A stretch of 64,000 bases of DNA, taken from the NCBI GenBank assembly GCA_026671195.1, contig JAPOHD010000005.1, positions 62,001-126,000 on the forward strand. Direction: 5' to 3'. Positions 55,018 through 63,463 of this stretch are shown here, piece after piece. Within the stretch, counting starts at the first letter, position 1, and each line of letters begins with the position of its first letter. The position numbers were made by a program, and so were the translations under genes. The notes beneath the pieces were generated by a model. The model saw only the letters and a program-made list of their open reading frames with translations, was not told the DNA's origin and did not search any database. This DNA comes from Draconibacterium aestuarii. GTDB lineage: Bacteria; Bacteroidota; Bacteroidia; Bacteroidales; Prolixibacteraceae.

Positions 55018-56199
55018 TTAATTATCATTAAGCAATTGTTTATTTCTTATTATGGCTTCCAGAAAATAATAATCGGCATATACTAAAGGCACATCAATTT
55101 CAGAATCCTTTGGTTTATGCCCTGTTGAATGTTCCAGTAAAAATCCTGCATTTTCACCAACGGGTGCCAAAAACTCATCGGAAGAAAGCGTTGTCAAAAG
55201 TTTCTGCGCTACTTCCAGGTAAATCGCCTTATGATTTGAAAAACCACTTAGTTCAAATAATGCCGATGCAATTATTGCTCCTGCTGAAGCATCGTAAGGT
55301 TCGTTTGGAATATTGGGAGCATTAAAATCCCAGTAAGGAATTTTGCCCTCTTTTATTCCGGGTTGGTTTAAAATAAAATCTGCAATTTTTTCGGCCTGAG
55401 ATAAAAACTCCGTCATTCCTGTTTCGCGGTACATCATGGTAAAACCATACAAGCCCCAAGCCTGCCCCCGCGCCCATGCACTTTCATCGGCATACCCCTG
55501 GTGGGTATTCTTATTTTCAACTTCTCCTGTTTCAGGATTATAATCGATAACATGATAAGATGAATTGTCCTTTCTGAAATGATCTTTTAGCGTTGTTTGT
55601 GCGTGTATAATGGCTATTTCTTTAAAGTTATCGTTTCCGGTTTCTTTTGCAGCCCACAACAACAACTCCAGGTTCATCATATTATCAATTATAACCGGAT
55701 AATCCCATTTGTCGCTGTTATGATCCCAGGAACGAATACAGCCAACAGTTGGATTAAAACGGGTTGCGAGGGTTTTAGCCGATTGTACCAGAATTTCTCT
55801 GTAATTAGCAACGTTGGTATATTTTATGGCCTGACCAAAACTACAATACATTTTAAATCCCATGTCGTGTGTACCACCGTTCCACTTCTCCTCTTCAAGA
55901 GGCAAAGTAAACTGTAACGCTTTTTCTTTCCATTTTTCGTTACCCGAAAGTTCATATATCATCCATAGGTTTCCGGGAAAGAATCCACTGGTCCAGTCGC
56001 GTGAAGACACAAGTTTTAATTCTCCATTTTCTGAAGTTCGGGGCGATATCAACTTTTTTGTTGACAATTGTTCAGCCATTTGAACAGCATAATCGAGTTG
56101 AGCTTCCAAATGACCAATTAATACTTTTGAATCATCCGACTTTTGTACACTGCATCCAAAAATCAGAAGAAATAGAAGAAACGGAATAATCTTATTCAT
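55018..56199 (-). CDS. GH88 unsaturated glucuronyl hydrolase lipoprotein
   Basis: 393 residues with lipobox LIFGC (Cys16). It has the (alpha/alpha)6 barrel of GH88, which hydrates and releases the 4,5-unsaturated uronate left at non-reducing ends by polysaccharide lyases. The key acids match Bacillus sp. GL1 UGL (Asp88/Asp149, from memory): Asp112 in GGTHDMGF and Asp172 in IDNMMNLELL, 60 residues apart. DESAWARGQAWGLYGF is the other family block. It is the first gene of the 40-kb minus-strand locus and links directly to the twelve lyase-type genes that would generate its substrate. Confidence 0.95.
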   Translation of the reverse strand: MNKIIPFLLFLLIFGCSVQKSDDSKVLIGHLEAQLDYAVQMAEQLSTKKLISPRTSENGELKLVSSRDWTSGFFPGNLWMIYELSGNEKWKEKALQFTLPLEEEKWNGGTHDMGFKMYCSFGQAIKYTNVANYREILVQSAKTLATRFNPTVGCIRSWDHNSDKWDYPVIIDNMMNLELLLWAAKETGNDNFKEIAIIHAQTTLKDHFRKDNSSYHVIDYNPETGEVENKNTHQGYADESAWARGQAWGLYGFTMMYRETGMTEFLSQAEKIADFILNQPGIKEGKIPYWDFNAPNIPNEPYDASAGAIIASALFELSGFSNHKAIYLEVAQKLLTTLSSDEFLAPVGENAGFLLEHSTGHKPKDSEIDVPLVYADYYFLEAIIRNKQLLNDN

Positions 56200-56341
56200 T
56201 CGTTAAACATTTAATATTCATGAAAAGGACAATTGAATTCTAAGACATATAAAGTTTAGTCTGATACCTTTCCTGCCCCGTTTTGATCGTTTGTTTCGCG
56301 GAAATTATTTGAAACACCCAGAGCATTCGCAATATCTTTAA

Positions 56342-56375
56342 AAGGTCATCTACCGGTTAACCGGTAGATGACCTT
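56342..56375. promoter_or_regulatory. 34-bp perfect palindrome
   Basis: The left half AAGGTCATCTACCGGTT (56342-56358) is followed by its exact reverse complement AACCGGTAGATGACCTT (56359-56375) without a spacer. It lies just downstream of the minus-strand promoter-like element at 56386-56393, so it would overlap or follow the transcription start of the GH88-SusCD operon. No T-run follows, and no gene reads into it, so a terminator is unlikely. It is more likely an operator or a leader hairpin. Confidence 0.8.
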
Positions 56376-56385
56376 ATTAACCAAA

Positions 56386-56393
56386 CAAATCTA
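56386..56393 (-). promoter_or_regulatory. Candidate -7 element of the PUL operon
   Basis: CAAATCTA on the plus strand reads TAGATTTG on the minus strand, matching the Bacteroidota TAnnTTTG consensus, 187 bp before the GH88 start. I see no TTTG at the ideal -33 distance, so support is partial. Confidence 0.4.
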
Positions 56394-56598
56394 TGCTAAA
56401 AGCATGGTAATAACTGGTTTAGGTGTACAAACAAAATTTTTCTTTTGAAAGTAACAAGATGTATTATCTTGAATGCGGATATACAAGTACGCTTGATCAT
56501 AACTTGATTTAGTTTATTGTTAGTTTGTCCAAATCTAAGGTTACACCGGATTAATAAATAGTTGGTTTGTTGCGATTTTTTGAAATTTTGTTGCATAA

Positions 56599-56634
56599 TT
56601 GTAAATATGTTGCAGTTCTGCAACATATTTACAA
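56599..56634. promoter_or_regulatory. 36-bp dyad with repeated GTTGC boxes upstream of the hybrid regulator
   Basis: TTGTAAATATGTTGCAG (56599-56615) and its exact inverse CTGCAACATATTTACAA (56618-56634) are separated by TT. Two more GTTGC boxes in direct orientation precede it (56569-56573 and 56590-56594), spaced 21 and 19 bp, about two helical turns each. It ends 45 bp before the regulator start, where a bound protein could block or activate transcription. Confidence 0.72.
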
Positions 56635-56655
56635 GGAAGTAAAACCAACAAATTC

Positions 56656-56663
56656 TATTTTTG
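56656..56663 (+). promoter_or_regulatory. Candidate -7 element of the hybrid regulator gene
   Basis: TATTTTTG matches TAnnTTTG and lies 17 bp before the ATG, predicting a short leader. There is no clear -33 TTTG; the upstream slot is occupied by the 36-bp dyad. Confidence 0.4.
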
Positions 56664-56679
56664 ACAAAAATTAAGCTAA

Positions 56680-59600
56680 ATGAAACCAAAACTTTTTCTG
56701 GTACTACTTTTCTGTTTCATCTCCCTTCAACTACTGTCTCAAGTTGACGATATTACTTTTCGAAGAATATCGCCTCCGGGTGGATTTAGTTTTCAGGCAG
56801 TGCACATCATTAAACAGGATTTGATGGGCTATATCTGGATGGGAAGCTCTGACGGTGTTATCAGATATGATTCGAAAGAAGTAATTCGATTTGCACACAG
56901 ACCGAACAAAATAAACAGCCTTCCCTGCGACCAGGTTACAGGTATTGTAGTTGATCGAAAAAATAATGTTTGGGTAAGCACTGTTGAAGGCCTTTGTTTA
57001 TTCAACCATAAAAAACAACAGTTTGAACCTTTTTCTTACACGTATGAAGATGGTAAAGTTGCTAATAAACTCATACAATCAATTATAATTGACGGAAATG
57101 ACAAATTATGGATAGCCGACATGAACTTTGTGGGTTATCTGGATCAGGAGAAAAATCAGCTTGTAAGAATTAAACAACATTTAAACGAAACTCCCCGATT
57201 GCTTTATACGGACGATACCAACCGGCTTTGGTTAGGCACACAAGATGGAACGATATATTTGATTTTAGCCAACGAAAACAGGATAGAAAAAAAGATAGAC
57301 GGACCGGGATCCTATGTCCGTACCATATTTGCCACCAACGATCAAATTTGGGTTGGTTACGATACACACGGAGCTCGTTTATACGACATGGACGGTAACC
57401 TGATTAATCATTATTATTATACAGGTGATCGTGATTTTAATCTTGAAACCGCAAGTATTCGGAAAATATGGAGAGATACGCGAGGAAGAATCTGGATTGG
57501 CTCTTACTATGGTTTATTTCTTGATACAGGTAAAGAGTTGGTCCACTTTGACCAGGAAAACTACAAAGGTCTGCCTCACAACTCTATTTATGGGATTTAC
57601 GAAGATAAACAAGGCGGTATATGGATTAGTACCTGGTCGGGTGGTGTGGCCTATTTACACCATTCGGATAATAAATTTAATACTTACCGACATTCTTTAA
57701 ATCCCAATACCTTATCGGCCAACATGGTTAGTTCGTTTGCTCAAACCTCCGATGGAGAGCTCTATGTTGGCACCGAACTGGATGGATTAAACAAATTTGA
57801 TCCGAAATCACAAAAATTTCATAAAGTTAAAATCCTGAAAAACGACGGAATTCTGAATGTAAAATCGCTTTGTACCGATGATTATGGCGGACTTTGGGTG
57901 GGCTCGGCATTTAATGGTTTATTTTACAGAGAAAAGGGAAAAACTGAATTTAAGCATTTTACACTTGGCCCGGAAAATGGTCAGGGAACATCACGTATTC
58001 AAGTCTATGCTCTTTGTAAATCCGATTCGGGTATATGGATTGGGTCCAGCACAGGAGGTTTGCTTTTTTACAGTTATCAAAAAAAAGAAATTGTACGTTT
58101 ATCAAATGAATATCTGCTTTCGCAACTGAATCGTATAAATGTTCGTTCGTTTGTGCTGGATTCAAGAAATAACCTCTGGATGGCCTCCCTTACAGGGATG
58201 TTTCAACTTCATTTACCCTCAGGGAAATTGAAACGATTTAACACCGACGAAGAGGCGGATTACAAAACCAAAAGCCCGGCATTCTTTTTTGTTACTGAAT
58301 TATCAGATGGACGGATATGGATGGGTAGCCGGGCACATGGGATTGAGATTTACGATCCGAAAACGGATGAACTAAGTTCATTTAATGCCAAGGGACTGTT
58401 AAAACAGCAGGATGTTTACGGCATAATAGAACGATACAATAATTCGATATGGATTACATCGAATAATGGTTTAATTCTTTATGAATTAGAAAAAGATATG
58501 GTCAGAAGATTTGATATCACCGATGGAATTCAGGGAAATTTGTTTAATCCGGGTGCCATTTTTAAGGATGCTGATAATGCGCTATATCTGGGAGGAACCA
58601 ATGGTTTTACCCGGCTGAGTGCAAATCGGGTAAAACTAAATGAATTGAAACCAAATGTTTTGATATCAAAAGTTGAAGTAAACCACAAGAAAATAATACC
58701 TACCCAACTGGGAATAAACAACTTCGAAAAACTAGTCCTTACCCCTAAAGAAACGACGTTAAAGTTTCATTTTTCAGCCGATAATTATTTGCTGTCTGAA
58801 AAAAACAGATTTATGTATCGGTTAACCAATTATTTTAACGAATGGGTAGGCGAGGAAACAGACGGCACAGCCACCTTTATTAATGTTCCGGCCGGAAATT
58901 ATGTTTTTGAAGTTCTGGCCTGTAATAACGATGGAGTTTGGAACGACCTGCCAGCACGGTTACCAGTCGAAATAAAACAGTTCTGGTACAAATCAAATGT
59001 GGCGATTGTATTAAATAGTTTAGCATTACTATTTATCCTTCTGGGAATACTGAACTTTTTTCGGGAACAAGCAAAACTAAAAAAAACCCTTTTTATTGAA
59101 ACGGTGAAGCACGAACAAGAAGAACAGTTGCACGAAATGAAACTTCAGTTCTTTACCAATATTTCCCACGAATTCCGTACACCATTAACCCTGATTAACT
59201 GGCCCGTAAAAAACTTACTGGAATCCGAAAATTTAACTCCCGAACAACACGAACAGTTAAAAACGGTAAAACGGAATACCAACAGATTGCTTGGCCTGAT
59301 TAACCAGATTATGGATATCAGAAAGGTTGAAAGAGGTAAAATAAAACTTCGAATTTCAAAAATAGAACTGGTTGAATTTGTGAGAGAACGAGTGTTGAGT
59401 TTCTCCGAAGAAGCCAAACAAAAGAATATTGAGTTTTTATTCAATCACGACAGGGATACTTTTATGATTGAAGCCGATGAAGAAAAATTAGATAAGATTA
59501 TTTACAACATATTATCTAATGCATTTAAGTTTACCCCTTTAAACGGAAAAATAAGCGTAACCCTGTTCGATAACCACTTACAAAAAAGTAATTACTTCTC

Positions 59601-60738
59601 AAATCAACTTAGTTTTGGAAAAATTGAAAAGGAAGAATTATTTGAAATACAGGTGCTGGATAATGGAGTAGGAATTGACAGTGAGGATCTGCCCAATGTT
59701 TTTGACCGATTTGAACAGGGGAAAAAGAGTAACACCCGAGAATTTAGCAGTGGTATTGGACTTCACCTGTGCAAGGAATACACATTGTTGCATCGCGGTG
59801 AAATAATTGTTCAAACTACCCCGGGAGAGGGAAGCTGCTTTTCGGTTAGAATACCTACCAAACAAAAGGCACAAAAAATTCTCTACGAAAATCAAACAAA
59901 AGTAAAGAACATAAATTCGTGGCAACCCCAGGAAAAATTATTACTGCAAACAAAAAAATTTAATGTAAACACAAAACTGCTTGTTGTTGAAGATAATGAA
60001 GAGCTGAGAAAATACATCATTGATTTCCTTCAGAAATTTTACACCATAGAATCGGCCCAAAACGGGCAACAAGGCCTTGAAATTTTGAAAACACAAAATA
60101 TTCAACTTATTATTTCGGATGTGATGATGCCGGAGATGGATGGTTTTGAATTTTGTAAAATCGTAAAATCGCAGATTGAAACCAGTCATATACCTGTCAT
60201 TTTACTTACTGCCTTGTCATCTGCCGAAAATACTTCAACAGGTTTGGAAAAGGGAGCGGATGCCTATATCGCAAAACCTTTCGATGAAAATGTATTAATC
60301 TCGCAGATCGCTAATTTATTACAACAGAGAAAACGACTTCAGGAAAATTATACACAGAAGTTTATATCAAAACAGCCCATGGAAATTGGAAGCCTCGACA
60401 ATTATTTTTTAAACAAGGTGAATACCGTAATCGAAAACAACATTGAGAATGAAGAATTTTCGGTTGAAAAACTGGCTAGCGAAATGGGCTTTAGCAGAAG
60501 TCAGCTGCATCGTAAATTAAAACACATTTCGAACTACACCAGTTCTGAATACATTATGATGGTAAGAATAAGAAAAGCAACAACCTTACTTGAAACCCGA
60601 AAATACAGCATTGATGAAGTGGCTTTTAAAACCGGATTTAACAGTCATTCGTATTTCACAAAATGTTTTAAAAAATTCGTTCATAAATCGCCCAAAGAGT
60701 ATTTAAAAAATGAGAATACGAAAACGGTATCCACATAA
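56680..60738 (+). CDS. Hybrid two-component system regulator (HTCS, SusR-like PUL sensor)
   Basis: 1352 residues combining sensor, kinase and DNA-binding parts. After a signal peptide come two seven-bladed propellers built of Reg_prop repeats (~25-680, many 'GxIWIGS' blades), a Y_Y_Y domain (~690-765), one membrane helix (~773-793), HisKA with the phospho-His in FFTNISHEFRTPLTLI (~830), HATPase_c (~930-1060; DNGVGIDSEDLPNVFDRF), a receiver domain (~1100-1220; Asp near 1146 in IISDVMMPEMDG) and an AraC-type helix-turn-helix at the C terminus. Such proteins sense an oligosaccharide in the periplasm and activate the adjacent PUL. All key residues appear intact. It diverges from GH88, so it is the natural activator of the 40-kb locus. 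Confidence 0.97.
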   Translation: MKPKLFLVLLFCFISLQLLSQVDDITFRRISPPGGFSFQAVHIIKQDLMGYIWMGSSDGVIRYDSKEVIRFAHRPNKINSLPCDQVTGIVVDRKNNVWVSTVEGLCLFNHKKQQFEPFSYTYEDGKVANKLIQSIIIDGNDKLWIADMNFVGYLDQEKNQLVRIKQHLNETPRLLYTDDTNRLWLGTQDGTIYLILANENRIEKKIDGPGSYVRTIFATNDQIWVGYDTHGARLYDMDGNLINHYYYTGDRDFNLETASIRKIWRDTRGRIWIGSYYGLFLDTGKELVHFDQENYKGLPHNSIYGIYEDKQGGIWISTWSGGVAYLHHSDNKFNTYRHSLNPNTLSANMVSSFAQTSDGELYVGTELDGLNKFDPKSQKFHKVKILKNDGILNVKSLCTDDYGGLWVGSAFNGLFYREKGKTEFKHFTLGPENGQGTSRIQVYALCKSDSGIWIGSSTGGLLFYSYQKKEIVRLSNEYLLSQLNRINVRSFVLDSRNNLWMASLTGMFQLHLPSGKLKRFNTDEEADYKTKSPAFFFVTELSDGRIWMGSRAHGIEIYDPKTDELSSFNAKGLLKQQDVYGIIERYNNSIWITSNNGLILYELEKDMVRRFDITDGIQGNLFNPGAIFKDADNALYLGGTNGFTRLSANRVKLNELKPNVLISKVEVNHKKIIPTQLGINNFEKLVLTPKETTLKFHFSADNYLLSEKNRFMYRLTNYFNEWVGEETDGTATFINVPAGNYVFEVLACNNDGVWNDLPARLPVEIKQFWYKSNVAIVLNSLALLFILLGILNFFREQAKLKKTLFIETVKHEQEEQLHEMKLQFFTNISHEFRTPLTLINWPVKNLLESENLTPEQHEQLKTVKRNTNRLLGLINQIMDIRKVERGKIKLRISKIELVEFVRERVLSFSEEAKQKNIEFLFNHDRDTFMIEADEEKLDKIIYNILSNAFKFTPLNGKISVTLFDNHLQKSNYFSNQLSFGKIEKEELFEIQVLDNGVGIDSEDLPNVFDRFEQGKKSNTREFSSGIGLHLCKEYTLLHRGEIIVQTTPGEGSCFSVRIPTKQKAQKILYENQTKVKNINSWQPQEKLLLQTKKFNVNTKLLVVEDNEELRKYIIDFLQKFYTIESAQNGQQGLEILKTQNIQLIISDVMMPEMDGFEFCKIVKSQIETSHIPVILLTALSSAENTSTGLEKGADAYIAKPFDENVLISQIANLLQQRKRLQENYTQKFISKQPMEIGSLDNYFLNKVNTVIENNIENEEFSVEKLASEMGFSRSQLHRKLKHISNYTSSEYIMMVRIRKATTLLETRKYSIDEVAFKTGFNSHSYFTKCFKKFVHKSPKEYLKNENTKTVST

Positions 60739-60920
60739 CAGCTTTCTGTAATAACCACAACGCTACTTTTGTGTTATCCTCCCAACATATAAGATACCGA
60801 TCTGATTTCAGATACGAAATGTTTCTATTCCCCCAATTGTCTACTAAACAGCAGCTACGGTTTAACCTTTGATGATTTTTTACGTATTCCACAACATTAC
60901 AATCATTAAATCAAATAGTT

Positions 60921-62363
60921 ATGAAAACAAAATTTATCGATTTGCATGTTCATCCTGCAATGAAACCCCTGGGTAAAAGTTTTAATTCAAATCCCGGACT
61001 TAACCATCCAAAAAAGAACCGTACAAACAGCATTTGGTTTCAGGATCCGCCAACTCTTTCCGACAAAATATTTAATATTTTACTTTCGCTTACCAAATTT
61101 CGCCAGTCAGATTTTACTTCACTGGCAAAAGGTGGTGCACACATTGTATTTGTATCGCTTTGCGGATTGGAAAAAGGTTTCGTGATGAAAAAAGACAAAA
61201 CCGGATTATTGCGCGATCTACCTGCAAACTTTGTTGCAGGCATTGGTAAAAAACGTATCGACTACATTCAGAAAATGACCGATTATTTCACTGATCTGCA
61301 ACAGGAATACGATTTTTACAATCAACTGAATGGCACAGTATTCAGAATAAAAAAGCAGAACTATCGTTACAAAATTATTTCCTCTTTTAATGAAATTAAG
61401 GAAGAAACCGACAAAAGATTAAAAACGATATATGTTATTCTGACCATTGAAGGTACACATGTTTTTAATGCCGGATTAAAACTGATGGATAAAAACGTTG
61501 ATGCGGCAGAAGTAATGGCCAATATTGATAACGTAAAAAGATGGAAACACCGCTTATTTTTTATTGGATTAACGCATCATTTCGACAATGAAATGGTTGG
61601 ACACGCACCGAGCCTGAGTGGAATTGTAACCAAACTGTGCGACCAAACTACCGGAATGTACAGAAAAGGCTTTACTAAATTGGGGAAAAAAGTTCTAAAA
61701 AAACTACTTGATAACTCAAACGGACAACGTGTTTTAATCGACATGAAACATTTAAGTACCGAAGCGAGAAAAGAACTGTATTCAATTCTCGACACAGAAT
61801 ATGCCAATGAAACAATTCCTCTAATTGTAAGTCATGCTGCTGTTAACGGCTGGCCAGCGTTACCCGATGGATTGGAAAAAAGAGAACCCGGCGAGGGCCT
61901 TTTTCAGCAAAAAGAGATCAACTTTTATGATGATGAATTGGTACGAATAGCCAAATCGGGAGGTTTGTTTGGAATACAGTTCGACGAACGTCGGCTGGGA
62001 AGCGATAAAGAGATTAAGAAATCGCGAGGTTCGTGGAGCCGAAGAAAAATGTTGTTTAAACAATCGAAACTGGTTTGGAACCAAATTCAACATATTGCCG
62101 AAGTGCTTAATAGTAATGGAGAGTATGCCTGGGGCATTCAATGCATTGGTTCGGATTACGACGGTATTGTAAACTCGTTGAATGGTTTCTGGACGGCAGA
62201 AGAAATGCCATTGTTTGACAGTTATCTGGAAAAACATGCCTACAATTACCTAAAGTCATCTGAAGCAAAAAAACTAAGCGCCCAAAATAAAGTTGAAGCA
62301 GGAGAATTGATTGAGCATTTTATGCATAAAAATGCCTATACGTTTTTAGAAAAGAATTTCTAG
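60921..62363 (+). CDS. Peptidase M19 (membrane dipeptidase)-like metallohydrolase
   Basis: 480 residues without a signal peptide. It has the amidohydrolase-type motifs of M19 dipeptidases: DLHVHP (7-12) at the first metal site, GLTHHFDNEMVGH near residue 218, LIDMKHLS near 273, VSHAAVNG near 297 and IGSDYDG near 413. It is longer than typical M19 enzymes (about 330-400), with an insertion at residues ~20-150. In the family the enzyme cleaves dipeptides with a metal pair. It is separated from the regulator by 182 bp with no terminator I can identify, and its end overlaps the convergent butyrate kinase gene by 4 bp. A PUL role is unlikely. Confidence 0.82.
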   Translation: MKTKFIDLHVHPAMKPLGKSFNSNPGLNHPKKNRTNSIWFQDPPTLSDKIFNILLSLTKFRQSDFTSLAKGGAHIVFVSLCGLEKGFVMKKDKTGLLRDLPANFVAGIGKKRIDYIQKMTDYFTDLQQEYDFYNQLNGTVFRIKKQNYRYKIISSFNEIKEETDKRLKTIYVILTIEGTHVFNAGLKLMDKNVDAAEVMANIDNVKRWKHRLFFIGLTHHFDNEMVGHAPSLSGIVTKLCDQTTGMYRKGFTKLGKKVLKKLLDNSNGQRVLIDMKHLSTEARKELYSILDTEYANETIPLIVSHAAVNGWPALPDGLEKREPGEGLFQQKEINFYDDELVRIAKSGGLFGIQFDERRLGSDKEIKKSRGSWSRRKMLFKQSKLVWNQIQHIAEVLNSNGEYAWGIQCIGSDYDGIVNSLNGFWTAEEMPLFDSYLEKHAYNYLKSSEAKKLSAQNKVEAGELIEHFMHKNAYTFLEKNF

Positions 62364-63454
62364 GATTCGTTAATGTTACCCCCGGCATTATATTCTTTTG
62401 CCACAACTTCTCCAATAGCAACCCTCAAAGCATTCATTGCCAAAGCTTCCAGTTCATCTTCGCCGGGGTAAGTAAAAACCGGGGCAATAAAACTTGTTTT
62501 TTGTTTTATGTATTTCTCAAGATCACGGTTGAAAGCCAAACCACCAGTAATCAAAATACCATCTACTTTTCCTTCCAATACCACAGCCATTTCACCAATC
62601 ATTTTTGCAACCTGATAAAATAAAGCTTCCTGAACTTCGATTGCCCGCTGATCACCCAAATTGGCATGTTTTTCGACTTCTGCAGCATTGTTAGTGCCAA
62701 GATAGGCAACAAAACCGCCTTCGCCAACCACCATGCGTCGTATTTGTTCTTTTGAATAGTTGCCACTAAAACAAAGCTCAATTACCTGTCCTACAGGTAA
62801 AGTTCCGGCCCGCTCCGGACTAAAAGCACCTTCTCCATCAAGCGCATTATTTACATCGATTACCCGCCCGTTTTTATGGGCACCCACCGATATTCCTCCT
62901 CCCAAATGAGCAATAATCAGGTTAAGTTCTTCGTAGGTAAGGTTTACCTTTTTTGCATGAAAACGGGCAGTAGCTTTTTGGTTTAGGGCATGAAAAATCG
63001 ATTGGCGTTTAAATTTGGGATGTCCGGCATAACGAGCCACATTTTGCAGTTCATCGGTTACCACCGGATCGGCAATAAAAGCTTTGGCTTCAGGAATTTG
63101 AAGCGCAATATAATCGGCAAGCATTGGTCCCAGATTACTGGCATGCTGGCCCATAATTCCCTGGCGTGCATGTTCCAGCATTAGGTTGTTCACCTTGTAT
63201 ACACCTGATTCGAGCGGGTAAGTAAGTCCTCCTCTGCCGATGATATATTTTATCGAATCTACTTCAATGCCTTCTTCAACCAACGATTCAATAATCACTC
63301 CTTTCCGAAACGCAAACTGATCGATAATATTCTTATATCGAAGCAGTTGTTCCAAGGGGTGACGAATGGTCTTTTTCAAGATACAATCAGCATGGTCATA
63401 AACCGCAAACTTAGTAGAGGTTGAACCGGGATTTATGGCTAGAATCCGAATCAT
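62360..63454 (-). CDS. buk: Butyrate kinase
   Basis: 364 residues of the acetate/butyrate kinase family: ILAINPGSTSTKFAVY (4-19) as the nucleotide-binding start, IIGRGGLTYPLESGVYKV, NLIIAHLGGGISVGAHKNGRVIDVNNALDGEGAFSPERAG and GILITGGLAFN. Length and motifs fit Buk and not acetate kinase (about 400 residues). It interconverts butyryl-phosphate and butyrate with ATP formation. It follows the phosphate butyryltransferase gene by 9 bp, forming the usual ptb-buk operon, and overlaps the M19 gene end-to-end by 4 bp. Confidence 0.96.
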   Translation of the reverse strand: MIRILAINPGSTSTKFAVYDHADCILKKTIRHPLEQLLRYKNIIDQFAFRKGVIIESLVEEGIEVDSIKYIIGRGGLTYPLESGVYKVNNLMLEHARQGIMGQHASNLGPMLADYIALQIPEAKAFIADPVVTDELQNVARYAGHPKFKRQSIFHALNQKATARFHAKKVNLTYEELNLIIAHLGGGISVGAHKNGRVIDVNNALDGEGAFSPERAGTLPVGQVIELCFSGNYSKEQIRRMVVGEGGFVAYLGTNNAAEVEKHANLGDQRAIEVQEALFYQVAKMIGEMAVVLEGKVDGILITGGLAFNRDLEKYIKQKTSFIAPVFTYPGEDELEALAMNALRVAIGEVVAKEYNAGGNINES

Positions 63455-63463
63455 ACAACTGTT

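Larger units (their letters stand above)
56200..56679. other. 480-bp divergent regulatory region between GH88 and the hybrid regulator
   Basis: No believable gene lies here. It contains a 34-bp perfect dyad (56342-56375), a minus-strand TAGATTTG element (56386-56393), three spaced GTTGC copies (56569-56613) running into a 36-bp dyad (56599-56634), and a plus-strand TATTTTTG element (56656-56663). The part nearest GH88 (56200-56340) holds nothing I can name. Confidence 0.7.

Noticed and set aside
56396-56689. Minus-strand open frame of 97 residues in the regulatory region.
   Set aside because: It crosses both the regulator start and the dyad elements and has no protein-like features; AT-rich non-coding sequence.
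60800-60813. Small dyad ATCTGA-TT-TCAGAT between the regulator and the M19 gene.
   Set aside because: Six-base arms without a T-run; too weak to call a terminator or operator.
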